From positions 326,235-390,234 of the forward strand of contig WEDG01000819.1 of NCBI GenBank assembly GCA_017591395.1: a stretch of 64,000 nucleotides of DNA, given 5' to 3'. Below are positions 13,651 through 22,620 of this stretch, piece by piece. Position 1 is the first letter of the stretch. The number at the start of each line of letters is the position of its first letter. Origin of the DNA: Schistocephalus solidus (lineage: Eukaryota; Platyhelminthes; Cestoda; Diphyllobothriidea; Diphyllobothriidae). The position numbers were made by a program, and so were the translations under genes. The notes under the pieces are model-generated. The model made no database searches. It was not told the origin of the DNA and was given only the letters and a program-made list of their open reading frames with translations.

Positions 13651-13771
13651 TTGGCATCTCAGGACAGCCGAGTAAGACTACCAACTGATGTCTTCGGATT
13701 TGATGCTGAAAATACGGAGAGCCAATGCAATCACTACCTTCGAGGTAGCTGCAAGAAATCTGATTGTCAAC
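13651..13771 (+). pseudogene. Possible CCCH zinc-finger exon remnant cut by an S1 repeat
   Basis: After a CATCTCAG that could be a splice acceptor (13653-13660), a frame reads DSRVRLPTDVFGFDAENTES and then QCNHYLRGSCKKSDCQ. The C-x6-C-x4-C spacing and the RGSCKKSDC text resemble CCCH fingers, whose last ligand would be a histidine a few residues on. Instead the S1 composite begins at about 13771 and the histidine is missing. It may be a real exon damaged by insertion, or a gene fragment. No other exons were found. Confidence 0.35.
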
Positions 13772-14500
13772 TTAATAATCAATTTATTAGTAGGGGATTT
13801 CGGCAGATTTTAATACTTCACTCGACCCACTTTTGAAAAACTCGGTGGCATCGGTGGGGTTCGAACCCAGGCCGGAAAGGGGAAAGCTTTAGTCCAGCCA
13901 ACGCTCTAGCCGACTGAACTACTGGAGCCATGAGTTTACTCGCAACTGTGTCAAGTAACCCGCCCAGCCTACTGCAACGAAGGAAATCCACCAATTCTGA
14001 TACTGTCAGCTGCATGCTCAAGCAGGATTTCCTAAGCAATTAATCCAGAATCCACCAGATGACTACCAGGCACAATTCATTAGTAGAGGATTTTGTCAGA
14101 TTTGAATAATTCCTTTGACCCACTTGGGAAAACCTCGGCGGTCTCTGTGGCATTTGAACACATGTTAGCAAAAGGGAAGGCTTAAGTACAGCCAACGCTC
14201 TAGCCAACTGAGCTACAAGGCCCCACCAGGAGCCGTGAGTTAAATCACAACTGGGTCAATTTAGCCGCCCAGCCTACTGCAACTTATGAGATCCACAAAA
14301 TCTGATACAGTAATCTAACTAGCCAAGCAGGATTTCCCAAGCACAAGTAATTTACTAGCAGTGTGATATAGCTCATGTCTCCCGGTAGGAGCCTCGTAGC
14401 TCAGCTGGCTAGAGCTTTGGCTGTACGGCAGCCTTCCTCTTGCTGGTGTGCGTTCAAATCCCATTGAGGCCGCCTTATTTATCACAAGCGGGTCAAATGA
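13771..14500. repeat. S1 composite repeat: two minus units then one plus unit
   Basis: Minus tRNA-like cores at about 13849-13930 and 14130-14222 (GCTCTAGCCAACTGAGCTAC is the reversed A box) and a plus core at 14391-14470 with TAGCTCAGCTGG and CGTTCAAATCC. Flanking text such as CAAGCAGGATTTCCTAAGCA, CCACCAGATGACTACCAGGC and GCCCAGCCTACTGCAAC repeats between units. The minus-to-plus junction at 14338-14385 recurs at 50213-50265. Confidence 0.75.
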
Positions 14501-17500
14501 AATATTCAATCAACCGTCTCCAACTTACCCACTCAACTACGGGTTACGCCCCACTAACTGACAAGAGGTAATCAAAATGTTGAATCTCCAATTAAAACGA
14601 GCTGACACCGAGCACACCCAAAAAGGGTCGTTTATAAAATGCAGTCCGCACTGGCAGACAGGCACGATAGCCTGCGGCCTACAGGCTTCTTAACATGAAC
14701 TGTGCACAGGTCTCTCCAACCACCGACGATATGTGGCTAAATTTGCTAGCTGAAAAGTAGGACAACAAATACCATTCCGTGGACGTGCATAGCTCCTTCT
14801 TGTGTTTGAAAAGCTAAGTGAAATCACCCAGACTTCGTAGCATACTCCGAATAACCTAATATTTTTGTAGGTTCTATGGTATGATTTTCTGCCAAGGGTG
14901 CATTTATTGGGACAATTATGCTTGTCAAATGAACAGGTGACCCTCCAAAAGGTCGAGGAAAGTTCTTACCGAAGGGCTTAGAGGCAGAACAACGATAAAC
15001 AAACGTCCGACTGTGCATCAAGAAACTGTTGGCAGTGGCAGCCACAAATGCAGGCAGAGATATATGCCAAGGCAATTAGTTTATTCAGTCAGGTCCCGCA
15101 GATCAAAATGCACAGCCGCCAGAGATCAGATTTCCTTAAGGTGTGCAGTGCTCTATGATTGACCAGAAAACAGGTGACATCATTGGAATATGTCCAGTAA
15201 AAAGAAACAACGACATGTTTTTCAGCACAATCCAACTGCCACTTAAAATTTACGTGAACTGCAGTGAATCGCCGAAGCAATTTACGGATGTCATTTTTGG
15301 AAATCAGTTACGTTTTATTCAAATTTTTCTCAAATTATCTGCTATATTTATTTTAGTCTATGGAACTCGTTAAGATTGCTCTATAAATTTAGTTTGAGGA
15401 GCTTGTGTCCGGTTGAAGGAGATATTTTCCCCTGAAATTTGTAGTTGTAACAATTTTTGGCAAACATATGGGGCTCATGGTTTTTTTAAATTTTTATTGG
15501 CATAATTTTATCTTAAAGATCCCTTAAATGCAGTGCGGCGTTTAAATTTGGTAAAGGGGTGGAAATTAATCGGCAGATGGGACTTAAAGTTACTTAGTTT
15601 GCGTGATTTGACTAAAGACCTGTAAAATACCGCTTATCTCTTAGTCGCGCAGTTTGGCGTCAAGTGATGAGAGAATAAAATACAAAAGTTTTAAGAACGA
15701 TAAGGATTCCGATTTCAAGAAAAAAAATTACGGGAAGAAACATTTTAGGATTTCGTATGCCGCTTGTTGGCACAGTTAACTGGTGAACATAGCATTCGGT
15801 AGCGTGCAAATCGCGGGTAACCTCAGAATTTGAATTCACGAAAAGAAGGAAAAATTGACCGTGGCGTAAACTGTTAGTAGAAGATGCCCACTGTCCTGTT
15901 GGGTTTATTTAGAATTTAGAAGGGAACCTTTTTAGAATATTTGGCAAGGTCAGCAACATCGATGAAGCATTCAATATACCCACCCATTCGTACCTTAGTT
16001 TTCCTAACTGGAGTTCAACTGCTGTCATGGTTTAAGATAAAGATAGCAGTTATTTAAACTAATAAATTTGGGACTTTAGGCGCGGGATAAGAAGATATCA
16101 TATTCTTCGGGCATACTTTCACAATGAAAATTCGACAGTTGTAACGATATTCTTCTTGAGTTTACGCCTCCTTTAGCGCATTCAAAGAAGGAGCGAGAAA
16201 TCTCTGCATTGTTGCCTGTTTTAAGGTCGGGGGCTAAAATAGTCAATCTTCTCTAACGGGTATTGCATGCATAAAAGAATTCCACGCAGAGCCTGCAGTC
16301 GCTACGACTCGAAGATCTTTAGGCCATCGCCAGTAGGCAGATAGAGTAAGGTAATTTTTCTAGCAGCTTTATGATTTGAAGTGCAGTGCCGTACAGTATA
16401 AGTGTATTGACCCGATGCGAAATACCCTGAGAACGTACTGAGTTCAGTAAATTGTTTTCTGAATGGGTTCATATAGACTTTTCCTAAATCTTATAGAAGT
16501 TTTCAAGCATGTCAAGAGGACTGGAAATCCGGCTACTGGGAAAAAATAATGCCATTGTAAACATGACCCTCGTCCCCTTGTCGGTTCCTTCTCCAAGGGA
16601 AATCAATGTCGAGGGATTTCAAATGCAGCAGCTATAAATAATGAGTATTATAAATTTGCACGCGTGTTTGTTACATTTAATGAGGAGACCATGCGCAGCA
16701 TAAAACGATTAAGGGTACACTAAGAGGCAAATACTTGGAGAATTTCGTACCACTGAACTTCAGCTTTTTAGTTTGGTTAGGCGAAATCACGTGACTTGGG
16801 TGAACATGCGCCGGTTAAATGGGTTTCCTGTCCCAATACTGGGCCTGCTCTGCAGATTATGCCAAGCCAAATATTCCTCGCTATCGTTACTTTTTCAACT
16901 GCGATGTGATTGGTGAGAACTGCTGTTAAAAGTGGAAGCCTGGCAATTCCGGCCTGTGACTAAAAAGTACAAATGAAAGTCCAGTCACTGGGATTATTTC
17001 CAGTCCAAGCCATGGGCGTCGTTCGCCCATGCAAAATTCTTTCTGAAGTTTCCATTTTTTGGATAAGCGCATAAATTAGAACAGTTTCTACGCAGTTTTT
17101 TTTCATTGCATAAATTCTATTCCATGTGTGCTTGTATTTAAAAGATGTTGATAGCTTCAAAACTGACCAGCGTTCGCAGTCTCAAAGGCTGAATCAAAAA
17201 TGCTTTCTTTTCTATTCACATAACGAGTTCAGCTGGTGCTGCACGGTGAATTTCTTTTTACTTCTTTATTTGAGGATCTAATAGCTGCTCAAAATCAGTA
17301 TACCACAGGTTATCTCCTGAACCCGTTTTCCGTTCACAGAGTTACCCAAAGGTGATGACTCTATGTGCAAAGCTGTTTCGCTATGCTTCGCGGATTTCAA
17401 TTAAGCACTATTCAGCCGCGTGAGGTACTCCCTACTCTAGTTGGGATTTACGTAGCTTGTTGCAAGGTTATAATTATTCAGTTAGTTTAGCTGGTTTCTT

Positions 17501-20195
17501 TTTACTTTTGCATGGTGTTTTTTAATGCATCGTAAATCATCCTGGCGCCTGTGAGGTGGACAATGTGACCGGGGTCCTTCACGAAACCGGTGATCAAATG
17601 GTAATCCAAAAAGGAATATTCAGCAAACACACGTCGATTATTCATCATCAAACCTTTCCAATCATATACGACACGAATGTGCATCAAAAGTTTAAAAATA
17701 TACGTCAACGGATGAGGAGAGGGTTGAGGACGTTTGAACATGCTTAACAAGATACGAGATTTACGAACTCATTCTTTTTTCAGGATCAGAACTTAATCCC
17801 TTGTTCTTGTCTGGCACGTTAAGACACTCGTCAGCTCTCTTCCCATCCATTGCTATTGGTGGATTTTCATCTTCGGCTGCTCCATCGTGGCTTCGCTGAC
17901 TGTGCACATCTGATTGGTCGACTTTGGCTTCTTGGAGTTTTATGAAGTCATTGCTATGCGGGCATGCCCGGTTGCTTTTGTTGATTCGTTACAAAACAGC
18001 TCGCGAGGTGAAAAATGCTGATACTCGAAGGCTCATGTTCCGGTGATTGAAGAACCCAACTTCCTCTACCTTCCATTTATAAGGACAGCTTGGAGCCTAA
18101 AACCGGTAGCTTTGGCAAAACTAAAGCGATTTTGCAATAAAAATGAAACGATTTCTAAACCATGTGCTTTACCATGTGTCTAACTCTTTCATTTACACTA
18201 GGCTACCCAGCTTCAAATTTAAATAGTGAAATCGGACGAATGTGCGTTTCGAAAAATGTGTCTTAAAATCTGAAGATTTTTAATCTTTAACGAACGTTTG
18301 TCGATCTTGACATCTTCATTCCTGACTGACTCCAGATCCATCTACGAATTATTAACTGTTCCTTGAAACACTAGACGATTAGAAGGTGAATTTTCGAGCA
18401 GGACCAAAAACCTTAATTTTCATGGTATTTAATGAGGACATAAGTTGAACGCAAGCATTATATTTCGAGTTAAGGCCTTTTATGAAAGGAGAAGTTTATT
18501 AGGTATGACTTTTGTTCTATAAAGCTTCTCTCCAACAGAAAAGAAATAAATGACGGTTGAAAAATTAAGCGGAAACTGGTACGGGCATTTTTGAACAGTA
18601 GGTATTTTAAGCCTTATACCTTATGCAAAAATAATGCGTCTTAAAGTCCACATTAAAGTAAACTTTTGCAGATTATCTTCATTTTAATATGATTTCTATC
18701 CTTATCCGAATAAAATCCAAGCCTGTAATTGACTGACACGCAACGTCTTACTTTGTTTTTAGCATTCATGGGCAGGGGTTTGACGTTAAATAAGGATTTA
18801 CTAATGTGACTGCGTTCCGCGTCTTTCATCTGAGAGGTTGCTTTTACGCAGTCTCCAATAAGTCCAGATCAGGACTTTAGGTTTCCGTTAGAAGGGGAGT
18901 ATTTTGAGAACTTTGACAGATTTCTAGGTGGTTAGTCATTCCTTGTCTCGTGAACTAAAACCGGCAGGAGACACTGGGACGACGTTCCCGGTGTTGATTA
19001 GTAAGCAGGGAAGCAATTGGCTGCGTGTTAGAGGGCAGGTCGTAAAAAAACGTCGTTTTAGTTCATGGATTGGTGATAGGCATTGGTGCTGTGGTTCCTT
19101 GCTCCTTAACAGGCACATACAGATGAGTTTATTTCTCGAAACCCCTTATTTCGTTTCCCCACGGCCCACCTTCGTTGTCTGACAGGAGTAAGTGTAATTG
19201 GCATAATGAGCACAGTTGGGCTTGTTCTCTTAATCAGTACACCCTACTCCCCGAGAAAACAGAAAACAGGGTTTTTAATTTTGAGCACATTAAACATTTT
19301 CTATATCAGTCAGTTGCTTACTAGAATCTTTCCATTACTCAAGATGTGGACGCTAAACTTTGAATAAAACAGATAGCTCGAAAAGCAACAAACCCATAAT
19401 TCCTGCTCACATAATATCCTTCATTTACTGCAGAGTCCGAGGGCTTGTAAAAGCCGGCCCAGAATGCTGACCAGGAAATGATTTTTTCTTAGACAAACAA
19501 AATTTCGTTTATGAAAATGTCTTTTGTCAGCCTGTCAACTACGTAGACGTGAACTGTCATTGTTCAGTATCAGACTATGTTCTCGAAATCCTCGACATTT
19601 ATCGACTGTCCACACCTGTTACTCCTGGTATCAAACATTCTCAACTCCAGCGGCAATTGAAATTGTAAACCTACCCTTTACCAAAAGGTAAAAAGACTTC
19701 ATTTTATCCTTAAATGACAGGATGCTGGTTAGTTACAAGTAAGGAGTCGGCTAAATTTTTTTGCCTTCAAGGCCGTCTATATGTGCTCGATATAGCCATT
19801 CAGCTTATCAATATAACTACTTAGGTCAGGCTGATCAGAGAATATAGGTGCACTGTATTAACACACCAGACTTGCTCATTACCACCCTCATCTGCACTTT
19901 AAACTACAAGATTATACAGCGGCTAAGCCAATAACAGCCTTTAGGTGGCGTGGAACCAACATTGAGATTCTAGGGTATGTACCCAAGAGTCCAACCCCGT
20001 CTTTAATTTTCTTCGGAAAAGCGTACTTCATAGAGGTCGCGAAGTTTTTGATAAAAGTAACTCCAAAAACAGCACCTGAACATTTCGTTAAAGCGGAACA
20101 CTTGCGAAACTGATTGAGGGCATGATGGGATAGTTTGCTTATTATCATTATTATTATTATACCCGATTAGGTACTCTCGTCATTAGCGCTTCGAC
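14501..20195. other. Long gene-free stretch apart from one weak exon candidate
   Basis: No repeat family seen elsewhere in the window was found here, and only the 17.5 kb minus-strand frame looks at all protein-like. Confidence 0.35.
17502..17774 (-). CDS. Possible last exon of an unrecognised gene
   Basis: An open stretch on the minus strand from a TGA near 17775 to TAA at 17502. It includes FKLLMHIRVVYDWKGLMM, RRVFAEYSFLDYHLITGF and HIVHLTGARMIYDAL, a protein-like mix of residues with no repeat match. I do not recognise the family. A first methionine is at the MFK position near 17741; no strong splice acceptor or poly-A signal is visible. A chance frame is quite possible. Confidence 0.2.
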
Positions 20196-20348
20196 GTGTT
20201 TACGTATACACTGAAAGGCAGTTGGAGTCACATTCAAGGCAATAAATTATGCAGAAATGCATGGCATTCTATAGTCAATATTATTCATTATCACTTCCAG
20301 TTGTTAAGAAAAGGTCACCTGAACATAGTTTCGTCCATTTGTCTTAAC

Positions 20349-20501
20349 TTTCCATCTTCAGCAGCAGATGAGCCTAGTGAAAATGAATCATTTTCAAAAA
20401 ATACAAAACCAAATGGACTGCATATAAGTGAACATCATATATACTTAGAGGCGTACCAAGAGCTTACGCTAATAGATGAGATGTATCTCAAATTTCATTA
20501 G
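20349..20501 (+). CDS. Weak candidate exon, unrecognised
   Basis: After TTTCCATCTTCAG (acceptor-like, ending near 20359) a frame reads ADEPSENESFSKNTKPNG and then ISEHHIYLEAYQELTLIDEM to TAG at 20499. The acidic, serine-rich composition is plausible for protein but no family was recognised and no neighbouring exon found. Confidence 0.15.
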   Translation, partial: FPSSAADEPSENESFSKNTKPNGLHISEHHIYLEAYQELTLIDEMYLKFH

Positions 20502-20962
20502 TCAGTCACAGAGTTACTTTACGCAGTTTAAAATTTTGCATACATATGCTCCTGGGAAAGCCGTCATCGTACGGTAGGAATGCGAAGAGGTGTGGATAAG
20601 TAGCCTATTGGCTAGACCACTTAATACTCACCGGAACCTTGGGGACGCTAGTTCCTAGACTTGATGTTACTTTTGTATGCTTATATATCCAAGGTCAATT
20701 TTTTAAACTATACTGACAATGCGTTAGCCTCGACACTGTTGGCATTTGACCAACTGTTCCCCTACTGGCAAAAGAATAAAATTGGTGCTGGCTGATATAA
20801 GAGGAAAAAACGCACAATGACCTTCACCAAACGGCGCAAACGTCTTCTGTGCTATACTATTGTCTAAGAGCAAATTCCATCCCCTAATGTCCAAAAGGCC
20901 AGCATTATGTTAAAAAATATCTGTGTTAGGACGCTGAAACCTCCGTATTGCCACGGCTGAGG

Positions 20963-20977
20963 AGGGGGGGGGGGGGG
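20963..20977. repeat. Poly-G run
   Basis: Fifteen consecutive G bases, followed by TTTGGGGAGG. It lies 240 bp past the end of the noggin-like gene. Confidence 0.8.
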
Positions 20978-21189
20978 TTTGGGGAGGAGACTGAAGTAGG
21001 TACAGTAGTAGAGATATTTGTTACTGAAATAATGACTATGTTTACAGGCGGAAGAGATAACGAGAATGAACAGTTAAATTCTGGTTGCTTACGCATGATG
21101 ACTTGAAAATGGCCATTTTACAGTTTATGCCTTCTCCACCTCCTCAGAACGCGGGCGCGCGCCACACAGTGAGTTCAGGGAAGAGGTTA

Positions 21190-21214
21190 GGGGGGGCGGG
21201 CGGGCGGGGTGGGG
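21190..21214 (+). promoter_or_regulatory. G-quadruplex-type G tract just past the noggin-like stop codon
   Basis: Five runs of three to seven G separated by single C or T bases lie on the plus strand, two bases beyond the stop codon of the minus-strand noggin-like gene. The mRNA therefore carries a C-rich tract directly after its stop. The motif is seen directly; any effect on transcription or translation is inference. Confidence 0.4.
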
Positions 21215-21216
21215 TC

Positions 21217-22620
21217 TCAGGCACACGAGCAGGTACATTTATCGCTAATAAGGTACTTCTGCACTTGCCAATAGCAGTGAAATCCGTTTGAAGTGACGCT
21301 GAGTTTCCTCATCAGCCGTTTTGCCTTGCGTGACTTACGCTCCTCCTCCTCAGCAGCGGTAAGTTCTACGTCACGACGACCCTTGCGTCGGTGGATGGCA
21401 CTGTAGTATCGCCAATGAGGGCCATTAGCGTACGACCGCGGCGCCCGTTGGAAGCCGCTGCGATGACTCCCCTGGGGTGTGACCGTCTCCTCTGCTGAGG
21501 GGGGAACTTTGGCATGTTGGAGGTGTGCACGCAGGTTGATGACCGGACTGCGAGCATAGAGGGAAGAGCCCAGATGGCCCGGCAAGTTGATTATAGCTCG
21601 TGCTCTACGCTGTAGGGGAACGCTGCCGGCGTCAGTAGGGTCTCCCGCTGAGACGCTTGACTGCACGGCATCTTCACAGTTCCAGTTGAGGAGCCGAAGC
21701 ACACGGGATCCAGAGGGCTGGCATTTCATGCCCGGCGGCCAGGAACAAGAACTGCCTAGGCGGCTCAAACAAACTCCCATACGAATCCACCGCGGCCAGT
21801 AGAGGGAACCCAGATCCTTCCAGATAAAATCCATCTCGCAAGTAGCCTGCTCGATGAGCCAGTTGCGGAAAAGTTGAATTTGTGGCTCGGGAAGTAGAAA
21901 CTGAGCCCCGGTCTGATCGCGAAATGTCAGATTAAGTGAGTTGGCCTTGCGCAAAAGACCAACATCCACTGGGGCAGTCTGTTGGCTACCAGCGTCAGAC
22001 ATCATGTTAGGGACGCCGCGTTGCCTTAAAACACGAGGCGGTTCTTCTGAGGTCCAGTGGCGATCGTCCTCGCTCCTGAGTAGGTTCCACAAACGTCGAA
22101 AATGTCGAGAATTAAGGTCAGGATGGAGACGACTGATGGTTGGGTCATCAAAAGCCTGTCCCATAACCCGCATCGTCGGTTTGTTGCTCCATCTGGGAAG
22201 CATCGATGAGGGGGTTGTTGATGGATGATTTAGGGGATGCTGGAGAGGGGTATCTTTCAGATTTTTCGTCAGGTGACCCAGACTGATCGGGGTGTGACTG
22301 GATATTGACAGACCTCGTCCTCCGGTTTTGGTTTCAACTTCGTCTGTCGCCAGCTTAATGGACGAACGGGATTGTTGACTAGACATCCCGGGTCTAGCTT
22401 TGGCCATGATGTGTGCACGTTGTGCATTTCCGTCCTGATACCGGGCGGCATTGGAGTGTCGCAAGGCGTGACCCACTTGAATATCTAGGTTCTGCCCGGA
22501 CGTGGAGTTTGATAATCTAAGATCTTGTGACCGGAAGTGAGTTTGTGCAAAGCTCCGTTGAAGTAGGATTAAGGTCGTAATCAGCCAAGGCAAGAAAGAT
22601 GTTAGTTTGCACATCCTCAT
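21217..22620 (-). CDS. nlg: Noggin-like secreted BMP-pathway protein, single exon, with a large insertion in the noggin domain
   Basis: An uninterrupted 467-codon frame from ATG at 22620 to TGA at 21217. Residues 1-25 form a signal peptide (basic start, hydrophobic core, likely cut after SFA). Residues 26-240 are low in recognisable structure, with N-glycosylation sequons at N38 and N230. Residues 247-315 match the first half of the noggin cystine-knot domain (FRNWL, KDLGSLYWPRW, PPGMKCQPSGSRVLRLLNWNC) and residues 447-466 match its end (CYWQVQKYLISDKCTCSC). Nine cysteines (261, 284, 292, 300, 315, 449, 462, 464, 466) equal the vertebrate noggin set. Between C315 and C449 lie 133 residues absent from vertebrate noggin; planarian noggin-like genes are known to carry an insertion in this domain, but as I recall a shorter one. 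Noggins bind extracellular BMPs; noggin-like proteins may act differently, so direction of effect is unknown. Lack of introns is usual for noggin. Family assignment is firm; ligand is inferred. Confidence 0.9.
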   Translation of the reverse strand: MRMCKLTSFLPWLITTLILLQRSFAQTHFRSQDLRLSNSTSGQNLDIQVGHALRHSNAARYQDGNAQRAHIMAKARPGMSSQQSRSSIKLATDEVETKTGGRGLSISSHTPISLGHLTKNLKDTPLQHPLNHPSTTPSSMLPRWSNKPTMRVMGQAFDDPTISRLHPDLNSRHFRRLWNLLRSEDDRHWTSEEPPRVLRQRGVPNMMSDAGSQQTAPVDVGLLRKANSLNLTFRDQTGAQFLLPEPQIQLFRNWLIEQATCEMDFIWKDLGSLYWPRWIRMGVCLSRLGSSCSWPPGMKCQPSGSRVLRLLNWNCEDAVQSSVSAGDPTDAGSVPLQRRARAIINLPGHLGSSLYARSPVINLRAHLQHAKVPPSAEETVTPQGSHRSGFQRAPRSYANGPHWRYYSAIHRRKGRRDVELTAAEEEERKSRKAKRLMRKLSVTSNGFHCYWQVQKYLISDKCTCSCA

